In this document: positions 1-7,481 of the stretch, in pieces
Layout of the letters: each line of letters opens with the position of its first letter
How positions within the stretch are numbered: position 1 is the first letter of the stretch
Assembly (NCBI GenBank): GCA_900548535.1
Contig: URLG01000056.1
Span: 1 to 16,979 of the forward strand
Reading direction: 5' to 3'
From: Candidatus Segatella intestinihominis
GTDB lineage: Bacteria; Bacteroidota; Bacteroidia; Bacteroidales; Bacteroidaceae
DNA length: 16,979 nucleotides
Made by a program: the position numbers and the translations under genes
The notes under the pieces: generated by a model
Told to the model about the DNA's origin: nothing
Database searches by the model: none
What the model saw: only the letters and a program-made list of their open reading frames with translations

Positions 1-13
1 CCAAAGCGTACAG

Positions 14-55
14 TTACGCCTTATATGTATATATGTCTGCCCAACCTCTGCCCAT
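14..55 (-). other. Possible 13-residue leader peptide at the left edge
   Basis: On the minus strand an ATG at 55-53 opens a 13-codon frame (MGRGWADIYTYKA) ending in TAA at 16-14. It sits about 30 nt downstream of the leftward -7 box at 84-91. Its stop codon lies inside a perfect hairpin, GCGTA-CAGT-TACGC at 6-19. This arrangement would suit a leader peptide or attenuator in front of a gene beyond the left edge, but so short a frame can occur by chance. On the plus strand another frame is open from position 3 to a TAG at 75-77 and could be the tail of a different gene. Confidence 0.15.
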
Positions 56-83
56 AGGAGCTTTCGGTAAGGGTTAGACAACA

Positions 84-107
84 CAAAGATAATATTTTTA
101 TTCCAAA
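84..107 (-). promoter_or_regulatory. Leftward Bacteroidetes-type promoter, -7 box TATCTTTG
   Basis: Read on the minus strand, 91-84 is TATCTTTG, a full match to the Bacteroidetes -7 consensus TAnnTTTG. A TTTG lies at 107-104 but only 12 nt away, whereas the usual spacing is about 19 nt, so the -33 element is doubtful. Transcription would start near 77 and run out of the left side of the window. The gene it serves is not visible. Confidence 0.4.
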
Positions 108-239
108 AATGACCTTATTTGTATAATAAAATCATATTATAGTACTAGATTTAACGTCTTTAAACATAATTATGTAAAAGAAATCCACTTTTATGAAACT
201 TTACTACAAAAAATGTATTATCAAAGATTATCTATACTA

Positions 240-437
240 TTAACATTCTTGCTTCCACTCTTCTATGGTACGTTCCCCTATCATACCACTATCCCATAAC
301 GCATCAGCTGCATCAAAAGCTTTTTGCGCAAAGTAGTTTGCCAGCAAAGTTGAAATCTCCATTTGCTGGTTCTCATACACATTGGCCATCAAATCCACCA
401 CATGCTTCTGATATTGATTTAATGTTGCTGCCTGCAT
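240..437 (-). CDS. Small conserved-looking protein of unknown function (65 aa)
   Basis: A 65-residue acidic protein with no signal peptide or membrane segment, so probably cytoplasmic. It is nearly all predictable as helix: an N-terminal stretch (NQYQKHVVDLMANVYENQQ), a middle AxxLWDSG turn near residues 45-51, and a C-terminal TIEEWKQEC end. I do not recognise the family. It is likely real because a strong promoter lies just upstream (-7 TACTTTTG at 464-471, -33 TTTGC at 491-495), putting the transcription start about 20 nt before the ATG at 437-435. It stands alone: the next gene upstream on this strand (cardiolipin synthase) ends at 578 and the 140 bp between hold only the promoter. No clear terminator follows. 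Confidence 0.6.
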   Translation of the reverse strand: MQAATLNQYQKHVVDLMANVYENQQMEISTLLANYFAQKAFDAADALWDSGMIGERTIEEWKQEC

Positions 438-463
438 AATACTCGTTTTTTATGTTCGCACCG

Positions 464-495
464 CAAAAGTAACGAAAAGTTTTTGTATTAGCAAA
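464..495 (-). promoter_or_regulatory. Bacteroidetes promoter for the 65-aa gene
   Basis: The minus strand carries TACTTTTG (471-464), matching TAnnTTTG, with TTTGC at 495-491. The gap between TTTG and the -7 box is 20 nt, close to the usual 19. The predicted start near 457 leaves a leader of about 20 nt before the ATG at 437. Confidence 0.65.
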
Positions 496-577
496 TTTAC
501 AGAGAACTTTTTGCATTTATCACTCTTACTTTTTTGTTTTTGCAACCGAACGAATACAAGAAGAGGGATTTTTATAC

Positions 578-2002
578 TTATAGCAGTGGCGAAAGCAATC
601 TTACGATGCTCTCGAAGAGGCGCTTGAGGAAAGGACGCTTCACGAAGTAGGTGACGTCATCCACCAAGATGCTTTGTGCCTCATCATCCAGGTATATCTG
701 CTTGATACGCTGCGCCATACCCTCATCAAAGAAGAAGGCATTTGCCTCAAAATTATTCTCGAAACTACGGAAATCCACATTCGTGCTGCCCACCGTACAG
801 AGATTGTCATCGCTCACCAAGAGCTTGCTATGGTTGAAGCCACCCGTATAGAGATATACCTTCACTCCAGCCTCTATTGCCTCCATCAGATAAGAACGGG
901 ATGCCCACTCCACCAACTTGGCATCGGCATGGCGAGGTATCAAGAGACGAATGTCCACTCCTGCCAAGGCAGCCGTTCGCATGGCAAAGAGCACCGGCTC
1001 GGTAGGCAGGAAGTAAGGCGTCTCCATATAGACATAATGTTGCGCCTGAAGCAAGATGCGCACATAGCCCTGCATGATGTCGGGCCATGGGGCAATCGGG
1101 CTGCTAGTCACTACCTGCACCAAGCAATTATTGTTGATATGGATATCCACAGGCGGATAGTACTGGCGATTAGTAACCAGGGTGCGATCCACAAAATACC
1201 AGTCTACCAAGAAGGCGCGCTGGATGGCATATACGCCACCTCCCTCTATACGGAGATGGGTATCTCGCCAAGCCTGCTTCTTGGTACCTTTCACATACCG
1301 CTGGGCGATGTTCATACCACCAATGAAGCCTACCCTGCCATCTATCACGCACAACTTGCGGTGGTTGCGATAATTCACCTTGCTGGTAAAGGCAGGGAAT
1401 CGCACAGGCATAAAGGCATGCACGTCGATGCCCGCATCTCTCATTCGCTCGAAGAAGGCATCCTTCACCTTCCAGCAGCCCACATCATCATAGATGAGGC
1501 GTACCTCCACGCCTTGTTCCGCCTTGTCTATCAAGGCATCAGCCACCAGATAACCCAAGGCATCATCTTCCAAGATATAGGTATCCAGATGGATATGGTC
1601 CTTAGCCTGCCCTATATTATATAATAAGGTGAGAATGAAGTCATAGCCATTGGTAAAAATATCCACCTTGTTGTCCTTGAAAGGAAAAGCCCAGTTCTGG
1701 TTGGTAAAGAGATTCATCAGGGGCTTGTTGTTGGCAGGCAAGTGGAGATTCTCTTGCTCGGCAAACTCCAGCATGGAGCGCTTGGTGAGTTGGTCCATGC
1801 TTCGGTCGCTGATGAGTCGCTCCTTGCGAGTGTTCTGACCGAAGAAGATGTAAAAGATAAAACCAATAACGGGCATGAAAGAGAGCACAAGAATCCATGC
1901 CATCGTCTTGGCGGGCTGTCGATTGTCCATCAAGACGGTGATAATCGCCGGTATCGTAATGACGACATATACAAGCAGGTATATCCAGTGAAAATAAATC
2001 AT
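578..2002 (-). CDS. cls: Cardiolipin synthase (phospholipase D superfamily)
   Basis: 474 residues, the usual length for bacterial cardiolipin synthases, which join two phosphatidylglycerol molecules into cardiolipin and glycerol at the inner membrane. Two N-terminal membrane segments (about residues 6-24 and 34-54, PLDc_N type) are followed by two PLD domains. Both HxKx4D motifs are intact: H214-K216-D221 (NHRKLCVIDG) and H391-K393-D398 (HSKLLVSDD). The second is followed by GSTNVDFRSFENNFEAN, typical of the family. The gene lies 56 bp downstream of dnaG on the same strand with no terminator between, so it is probably co-transcribed. Most of that gap is a heptamer repeat array (2028-2059). 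No obvious hairpin terminator follows the stop. A related PLD transferase is possible but less likely given the N-terminal membrane pair. Confidence 0.9.
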   Translation of the reverse strand: MIYFHWIYLLVYVVITIPAIITVLMDNRQPAKTMAWILVLSFMPVIGFIFYIFFGQNTRKERLISDRSMDQLTKRSMLEFAEQENLHLPANNKPLMNLFTNQNWAFPFKDNKVDIFTNGYDFILTLLYNIGQAKDHIHLDTYILEDDALGYLVADALIDKAEQGVEVRLIYDDVGCWKVKDAFFERMRDAGIDVHAFMPVRFPAFTSKVNYRNHRKLCVIDGRVGFIGGMNIAQRYVKGTKKQAWRDTHLRIEGGGVYAIQRAFLVDWYFVDRTLVTNRQYYPPVDIHINNNCLVQVVTSSPIAPWPDIMQGYVRILLQAQHYVYMETPYFLPTEPVLFAMRTAALAGVDIRLLIPRHADAKLVEWASRSYLMEAIEAGVKVYLYTGGFNHSKLLVSDDNLCTVGSTNVDFRSFENNFEANAFFFDEGMAQRIKQIYLDDEAQSILVDDVTYFVKRPFLKRLFESIVRLLSPLL

Positions 2003-2027
2003 GCCGTTATCTTTTTTAAAAACTAAA

Positions 2028-2059
2028 AACTTCTAACTCCTAACTCCTAACTCCTAACT
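2028..2059 (-). repeat. Heptamer array between dnaG and cls
   Basis: On the plus strand this is AACTTCT followed by three copies of AACTCCT and a partial AACT, that is AGTTAGG units on the minus strand. The array begins at the dnaG stop codon: the TAA (2061-2059) runs straight into GTTAGG. It fills more than half of the 56-bp gap before cls. The same heptamer family occurs at 8452-8504, with a diverged version at 14522-14549. Confidence 0.85.
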
Positions 2060-4011
2060 TAATTAAACACAGAGTTGGTTTGGCTAGCCAAGAGGGTATT
2101 CATCTGCTTGAGTTTCATAAACTCCATGAGCAATTCCCTATTGCCCGGATTCTTGGCAAACTCTTGCTGGACCTCGATGAGTCGCTGGGCGATGTAGTGG
2201 GTACGGAAGCTAAGCAAGTCCTTCTGCACAAACTGACGTAGTTTCTCCGGACTCAACTGCAAGCGCAAACTTGCCGTAGCTATCTCTTGCTCACCTGTAG
2301 CCTGACCTGCTATGCGACTAATCTCGGGATTAGAATGATTGGCGAAATAGGTCTCTGCCACAAAGTCTTCATCTTCGAGATGCTGCACAGCCTCTTGCAA
2401 TATCTGATTGTAGAGTTCTTTATGAAACTTGAAGCCATCGCCTCCCAAATCTAGACCGATATATTGTGCCACAGGTACATCCACATCATTGCCATCCACA
2501 TCCTGAACGGTAATCAACTTCTCACCATGATGGATGATGAGCTGAATGAGCAAGTCTTCCACCTCCAGCAGTTTGTCGAGTGGAGTAACACTCCTCATCA
2601 TTGCCGGCTGTGGCTGGACGGCACGTGGGTCACGGAGTCCTGCCGCACGTCGCTCCTCCTTCACCTGCTGGCTCATGCCATTGCGCACAAAGTTGTTGAG
2701 GGCATTCACGATGATTGCCTCGTTCACTCCCAGGCGGTGGGCACAGTCGGTGATATAAGATGCACGGGTTATCTGATTCTTAATCTTGGAGATGCTCTCC
2801 ACGATGGAATTGATAGCCTCGCTGCGCTTCACGGGGTCGGTAACTCCACGCAGCATGATGTCGGTCTTAAACTGGATGAAGTCGGTCTGGTTGTCCTCTA
2901 TATACTTCTTGAAGTCGGCAGCCGTATGGTTGCGAGCAAAGCTATCCGGGTCGTTGCCATCTGGCAAGAAGAGTACCTTCACATTCATCTCCTCCTCCAA
3001 GAGCATGTCCATACCTCGAAGGGCAGCATGCACACCAGCGGTATCACCATCATAGAGCAAAACGATGTTGCTGGTGAAGCGATGCAACAGGCGAATCTGA
3101 TGCACACTGAGGGCGGTACCCGAGTTGGCCACCACATTCTCTATGCCACACTGGTGCATGGAGATGACATCGGTATATCCCTCCACCATGTATACGCAGT
3201 CTTCCTTGGCTATCGCCTTCTTGGCTTGGTAGAGCCCATAGAGTTCACGCTCCTTGTGGTAAATCTCACTATCTGGCGAGTTGACATACTTCTGGTTCAC
3301 ACCCTTGGTGCGACTATCGAGCACACGACCACCAAATGCCACCACCTTGCCACTCACACTGAGCCAAGGGAAGATGGCACGGCCGGAGAATCTATCCAGA
3401 TACTTATCCTCCCCACTCTTGTTGCCAGCCTCATTCTTATCCACCTTGAAGCAAAGTCCCGTTGCCACCAAGAACTTCGGATTGTACCCCTGCTTCACAG
3501 CCTCATCAAAGAGAGCCGTGCGCTGAGTGAGGGCGAAACCCAACTGAAACTTCTTGATGATATCGTCCCTGAATCCACGACTGCGGAAATACTGCATACC
3601 GATGGCTCTGCCGTCCACATCATTCTGAAGAATGTCTTGAAAATACTTCGCCGCCCATTCATTGACGATGAACATGGATTCTCGTTCGCTCTCACGCTGC
3701 TTCTCCTCGCTGGTCAGTTCTCGCTCCTTGATTTCGATATGATACTTGTTGGCGAGCCAGCGAAGGGCATCGGGATAAGTCATCTGCTCCAACTCCATGA
3801 GGAAGTTGACCGCATTGCCACCCTTGCCACAAGTAAAGCAATGGCAGATGCCTCGGGTAGGCGACACGGAGAAAGACGGATGGGAGTCGTTATGGAAAGG
3901 ACATAGACCGATATAGTTGACGCCACGCTTCTTGAGCGTAACGAATTCAGATACCACCTCTTCTATCTTGGTGGCATCCATGATGCGGGCTATGGTCGGC
4001 TTATCTATCAT
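2059..4011 (-). CDS. dnaG: DNA primase DnaG
   Basis: 650 residues. It makes the RNA primers for chromosome replication, working with the DnaB helicase at the fork. Domains in order: an N-terminal CHC2 zinc-binding domain with C37-x2-H40 and C58-x2-C61 (GLCPFHND, CHCFTCGKGG); the catalytic core (about 120-370) with the YFxSRGF motif near 141-147; and the TOPRIM fold with E277 (VEGYTD) and D321/D323 (YDGDTAG), the metal-binding acids. The LPDGNDPDSF motif also fits. The C-terminal part (about 440-650) is the variable helicase-binding region. The start at 4011 is supported by the MIDKPTIARI opening and by a promoter whose predicted start is about 20 nt upstream. It leads a two-gene transcript with cls and diverges from the GH115 gene. 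Confidence 0.97.
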   Translation of the reverse strand: MIDKPTIARIMDATKIEEVVSEFVTLKKRGVNYIGLCPFHNDSHPSFSVSPTRGICHCFTCGKGGNAVNFLMELEQMTYPDALRWLANKYHIEIKERELTSEEKQRESERESMFIVNEWAAKYFQDILQNDVDGRAIGMQYFRSRGFRDDIIKKFQLGFALTQRTALFDEAVKQGYNPKFLVATGLCFKVDKNEAGNKSGEDKYLDRFSGRAIFPWLSVSGKVVAFGGRVLDSRTKGVNQKYVNSPDSEIYHKERELYGLYQAKKAIAKEDCVYMVEGYTDVISMHQCGIENVVANSGTALSVHQIRLLHRFTSNIVLLYDGDTAGVHAALRGMDMLLEEEMNVKVLFLPDGNDPDSFARNHTAADFKKYIEDNQTDFIQFKTDIMLRGVTDPVKRSEAINSIVESISKIKNQITRASYITDCAHRLGVNEAIIVNALNNFVRNGMSQQVKEERRAAGLRDPRAVQPQPAMMRSVTPLDKLLEVEDLLIQLIIHHGEKLITVQDVDGNDVDVPVAQYIGLDLGGDGFKFHKELYNQILQEAVQHLEDEDFVAETYFANHSNPEISRIAGQATGEQEIATASLRLQLSPEKLRQFVQKDLLSFRTHYIAQRLIEVQQEFAKNPGNRELLMEFMKLKQMNTLLASQTNSVFN

Positions 4012-4036
4012 ATTCTTATTCTAATATATTTAGCTG

Positions 4037-4067
4037 CAAAAGTAATACTTTTCTCTGAAAATACAAA
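4037..4067 (-). promoter_or_regulatory. dnaG-cls promoter
   Basis: The minus strand has TTTG at 4067-4064 and TACTTTTG at 4044-4037, exactly 19 nt apart. Both boxes match the Bacteroidetes primary-sigma consensus. Transcription should start near 4030, about 20 nt before the dnaG ATG. Confidence 0.75.
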
Positions 4068-4166
4068 AAGAAACGCCCAGAAATAAGGAAAAGATAGGGA
4101 GATTGAGGGGAAGAAAAGCCAAAATGAAACAAATAACAAACAAAAGGTAACACCAGACAAAGACAA

Positions 4167-4190
4167 TTTGCCAGAAAAGCCGTACCTTTG
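4167..4190 (+). promoter_or_regulatory. Promoter -7 box for the GH115 gene
   Basis: TACCTTTG at 4183-4190 fully matches TAnnTTTG and lies 24 bp before the ATG at 4215. The only TTTG nearby (4167-4170) is 12 nt upstream, too close for a standard -33 element. The same 12-nt arrangement occurs at 84-107. Because this box covers a TTG at 4188-4190, translation from that codon is very unlikely. Confidence 0.5.
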
Positions 4191-4214
4191 CAGCAACAAA
4201 CAACAATCCAAATA

Positions 4215-6764
4215 ATGATAAGACTTAACAACATCAAGAAAACATTCTTTGTTGGCGCAGCTGTGCTCTCCTCAATGAGCATGAGCGCAGCCGACAGATT
4301 CGTGAGTTTCCAACAAGGCGACCTGCTGCTCAACGCAGGCAACCAAGTAAATATCTATATGGATGCCAACGACTGCAAGGGTGTGAGCTATGCGGCACAT
4401 GCCCTGGTCAAGGACATCCAGAAAGTGAGCGGTAGCCAAGCCAACATCACAAGCGACAGCAAGAACGAAACAGGAAAAAAGCCTACCATCCTCGTGGGCA
4501 CTATCGGCCATTCTGCCGCCATCGACCAGCTCATCAAGCAGCGTCGCATCGACAGCAAGCAGCTCAAGGGCAAGCGCGAGAAGTTCATCATCACTGTGGT
4601 GGACGGTCAGCTGGTCATTGCTGGTAGTGATCGCCGAGGCACCATTTATGGTATCTATGAGCTATCTCAGCAGATGGGCGTATCCCCTTGGTACGACTGG
4701 GCAGATGTACCAGTGGAACACCATGACTCCATCTTTGTGAACAAGGGTACCTATACCGATGGTGAGCCTGCCGTGCGCTACCGTGGCATTTTCCTTAATG
4801 ACGAGGCTCCGTGTCTTACCTCTTGGGTCAAGAACACTTACGGCACTGATTATGGTGACCACCGCTTCTACCAGCGAGTATTTGAGTTGGTGCTCCGCTT
4901 GCGAGGCAACATGATGTGGCCAGCCATGTGGGGTTGGGCTTTCTATGCCGATGACCCGGAGAACGAGAAGACAGCCGATGAGATGGGCATCGTGATGAGC
5001 ACATCCCACCATGAGCCGATGGCTCGCAACCACCAAGAGTATGCTCGCAACCGACAGGGTTGGGGTGCTTGGAACTATCAGAAGAACAAGGAAGGACTAA
5101 AGAAATTCTTCCGTGAAGGTATAGAGCGAATGAAGGGCACCGAGCAAATCGTAACCATAGGTATGCGTGGCGATGGCGACGAAGCGATGAGCGCAGAGGC
5201 TGATACAAAGCTGATGAGCCAGATCATCACCGACCAGCGACAGATTATCGCTGACGTTACCGGTAAGAAAGCAAGTGAGACCCCTCAGGTCTGGGCATTA
5301 TATAAAGAGGTGTTGGATTATTACGACAAGGGCATGAAGGTGCCTGACGACGTAACCCTCCTGCTCTGCGATGACAACTGGGGCAATGTGCGCCGTGTGC
5401 CGAATTCCCAGGAACGCAAGCATAAGGGTGGATGGGGTCTCTACTACCACGTGGACTATGTGGGAGCACCTCGCAACTCGAAGATGCTCAACTGCACCCC
5501 TGTGCAAAATCCTTGGGAGCAACTCACCCTAGCCTACGAGAATGGCATTGATCGACTCTGGATACTCAATGTGGGCGACCTCAAGCCGATGGAGTATCCT
5601 ATCAGCCAGTTTATGGACATCGCTTGGAATCCACATAAATATGCCGTCAAGCATATCACGGACCATACAAGAGACTGGTGCGCCCAGCAGTTTGGCGAGG
5701 AGCAAGCAGATGAAGCAGCCAGATTGCTCAATCTCATCTGCAAGTACAATGGCCGTTGCACCCCAGAGATGCTCGACAAGAACACCTATAGTCTGGAGAA
5801 TGGAGAGTGGCAGGAAGTGGTGAACCAGTATCTGCAAATAGAAGCCGATGCACTTCGCCAGTACAACAGTCTGCCAGCTGCATATCACGATGCTTATCGT
5901 CAGATCATCCTCTTCCCTATCGAGGTGATGAGCAATCTGCACCAGATGTATTTTGCCCAGGCGATGAACCATAAGCTTTACAAGCAGGGCAATCCGAAAG
6001 CCAACGTTTGGGCGGATGAATGCGAACGCCTCTTCAAGCGCGACTCTCTGATTTGCGATGAGTACAACCATAAGATGTCGGGAGGCAAATGGAATGGCAT
6101 GATGACACAAAAGCACATCGGCTATACCTCTTGGAATGACGCCTTCGAGAAAGATACCTGTCCGCAGCTCTTCCGAGTATCTACTTCTGAGGGAACTGTA
6201 ATCTGTGATATTCATGGTGTGGTAGAAATCGAAGCACCTTATTATAATAGTAAGACAGATGGTGCCGAGGCGAAATGGACGGAGATTCCATTCATGGGAA
6301 AGAGCCTGGGTGGTATGACTTTGATGCCATATACCAAGAGCGTGAAGGGAGCCAGCATCTCTTATAAATTTAAGATGAACGCTGGAAAGGCTGCGGATGG
6401 CAAGGAAGACAAGGCAGACAAGGCAGACAATGGCAGCACCCAGAAGGTTCGCATCCACGTCATCACAAAGTCCACATTGGATTACCTCAACAAGGGCGGG
6501 CTCACCTATGGTGTCAGCATCGACGGAGCCACTCCTATTCAGGTCAACTTCAACAAGAACCTGAACGAGAAGCCAGAGAATATCTACAACATCTATTACC
6601 CTACGATAGCCACTCGCATCGTAGATAAGGTAATCGAGGTTGAACTCCCAGCTTCGGCTGATGGCATCCATACCCTCACTCTGACCCCTAACGACCCAGC
6701 CATCATCTTCGAGAAGATCGTGGTAGATGGCAGAGCGGGAAAGAAGAGAGTAAAGGTTATCTAA
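4215..6764 (+). CDS. Secreted GH115 xylan alpha-1,2-glucuronidase
   Basis: 849 residues from the ATG at 4215, the usual GH115 size. These enzymes remove (4-O-methyl-)D-glucuronic acid from the side chains of xylan or xylo-oligosaccharides. An N-terminal signal peptide (RLNNIKK, then a hydrophobic stretch to SMSMSA, cut near residue 25) sends it to the periplasm or outer surface. The barrel carries the family's conserved blocks: FLNDEAP (191-199), STSHHEPM (262-269), GMRGDGDEAM (316-325), CDDNWGN (385-391) and LNVGDLKPMEYP (451-462). As I recall the Bacteroides ovatus enzyme, its active-site residues D206, H275, D332, E375 and N398 correspond with a constant offset of 10 to D196, H265, D322, E365 and N388 here. 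A lysine/aspartate-rich linker (about 730-750) precedes the C-terminal beta domain. No SusC/SusD pair is adjacent. A convergent terminator follows. Confidence 0.92.
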   Translation: MIRLNNIKKTFFVGAAVLSSMSMSAADRFVSFQQGDLLLNAGNQVNIYMDANDCKGVSYAAHALVKDIQKVSGSQANITSDSKNETGKKPTILVGTIGHSAAIDQLIKQRRIDSKQLKGKREKFIITVVDGQLVIAGSDRRGTIYGIYELSQQMGVSPWYDWADVPVEHHDSIFVNKGTYTDGEPAVRYRGIFLNDEAPCLTSWVKNTYGTDYGDHRFYQRVFELVLRLRGNMMWPAMWGWAFYADDPENEKTADEMGIVMSTSHHEPMARNHQEYARNRQGWGAWNYQKNKEGLKKFFREGIERMKGTEQIVTIGMRGDGDEAMSAEADTKLMSQIITDQRQIIADVTGKKASETPQVWALYKEVLDYYDKGMKVPDDVTLLLCDDNWGNVRRVPNSQERKHKGGWGLYYHVDYVGAPRNSKMLNCTPVQNPWEQLTLAYENGIDRLWILNVGDLKPMEYPISQFMDIAWNPHKYAVKHITDHTRDWCAQQFGEEQADEAARLLNLICKYNGRCTPEMLDKNTYSLENGEWQEVVNQYLQIEADALRQYNSLPAAYHDAYRQIILFPIEVMSNLHQMYFAQAMNHKLYKQGNPKANVWADECERLFKRDSLICDEYNHKMSGGKWNGMMTQKHIGYTSWNDAFEKDTCPQLFRVSTSEGTVICDIHGVVEIEAPYYNSKTDGAEAKWTEIPFMGKSLGGMTLMPYTKSVKGASISYKFKMNAGKAADGKEDKADKADNGSTQKVRIHVITKSTLDYLNKGGLTYGVSIDGATPIQVNFNKNLNEKPENIYNIYYPTIATRIVDKVIEVELPASADGIHTLTLTPNDPAIIFEKIVVDGRAGKKRVKVI

Positions 6765-6786
6765 CCTAGAGTATATATAAAAAGGT

Positions 6787-6827
6787 ATAGGCACGTACCC
6801 CGAAAAGGATGCGTGCCTATTTCTTTT
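6787..6827. terminator. Bidirectional intrinsic terminator between converging genes
   Basis: A perfect 9-bp stem, ATAGGCACG (6787-6795) with CGTGCCTAT (6812-6820), is followed by TTTCTTTT on the plus strand. On the minus strand it is followed by CCTTTTTATATA. It lies between the GH115 stop (6764) and the HAD phosphatase stop (6840) and can serve both. Confidence 0.8.
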
Positions 6828-6839
6828 GCTAGACTTTTT

Positions 6840-7481
6840 TTATTTCTCTTGCAAGATGTCCAATAGCTCTGCGAAATCATCGATGATGTATTCCGCATTC
6901 TTCAATTCCTCTCTAGTAGCATTGCCGTAAGTTACGGCGCAAGCCTTGGCACCTGCATTGTGCGCCATATCCACATCGTAGGTCATATCCCCCACTACCA
7001 ATGCTTCCTCTACCGTACCATTCATCTCCTCCAAAGCCTTGAACACCATATCTGGTGCGGGTTTCACATGCTCTACCGAATTGCCAGCAATGATAGAAGA
7101 GATGCAATCCTCTATCCCCATCTGCTTGACATAGCCGAAAAGCGAATCACTGCCACGGCTACTGGCTATGGCAAGCTGATATCCTTGGCGATGCAAGGTA
7201 TGGATGGTTTCCAAGACATGAGGGAAAGGCTGCACAATAAGGTGCTGCTTATTCTCCTCGAAAATGGCACGATACGTTTCCGCACAAGCCATACCTTCCT
7301 CTGCACCCATTTCAAAGAGTTGGACGAAAGCCTCATCCAGTCGCAGGCCGATGGTAGCAGCACACTCCACATCGCTCTTCACTTCCAGTCCTCGCTTACG
7401 CATCGTATCTTGCAAGGTCTTTACAATGAGAGCCTGTGAATCACCAATGGTTCCGTCAAAATCAAAAATTATGTATTTCAT
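6840..7481 (-). CDS. HAD-superfamily phosphatase, phosphoglycolate phosphatase-like
   Basis: 213 residues, the size of Gph/PGP-type HAD subfamily IA hydrolases. All four HAD motifs are present: D7 and D9 in FDFDGTIGDS (nucleophile and acid/base), S107 in AIASSRGSDS, K140 in EHVKPAPD, and D165/D169 in VVGDMTYDVDMAHNAG (magnesium binding). The helical cap lies at about residues 15-95. The product is a cytoplasmic phosphatase; the exact substrate cannot be read from motifs, and 2-phosphoglycolate or a sugar phosphate are the main options. The start codon overlaps the end of the upstream glycerate kinase by 20 bp, indicating translational coupling. That pairing slightly favours a role in glycolate/glycerate metabolism or metabolite repair (an inference). 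A shared terminator follows. Confidence 0.88.
   Translation of the reverse strand: MKYIIFDFDGTIGDSQALIVKTLQDTMRKRGLEVKSDVECAATIGLRLDEAFVQLFEMGAEEGMACAETYRAIFEENKQHLIVQPFPHVLETIHTLHRQGYQLAIASSRGSDSLFGYVKQMGIEDCISSIIAGNSVEHVKPAPDMVFKALEEMNGTVEEALVVGDMTYDVDMAHNAGAKACAVTYGNATREELKNAEYIIDDFAELLDILQEK

Noticed and set aside
122..141. AT-only palindrome TATAATA-AAATCA-TATTATA as a terminator for the 65-aa gene
   Set aside because: It is made only of A-T pairs and has no T-run directly after it on the relevant strand, so it is too weak to call.
674..1624. Long plus-strand open frame opposite cardiolipin synthase
   Set aside because: It mirrors the minus-strand cls gene, whose two HKD motifs and membrane segments are intact. 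The plus-frame translation has no recognisable motif.
2464..3906. 480-codon plus-strand open frame opposite dnaG
   Set aside because: dnaG on the other strand has all expected motifs; the antisense frame is His/Leu/Ile-rich, as expected from a shadow of a GC-balanced gene.
4188..4214. TTG at 4188 as start of GH115
   Set aside because: This codon lies within the -7 box TACCTTTG; the ATG at 4215 gives a proper signal peptide.
5529..6794. 421-codon minus-strand open frame opposite GH115
   Set aside because: It runs across the GH115 coding region and over the terminator hairpin, with no promoter or recognisable domain.
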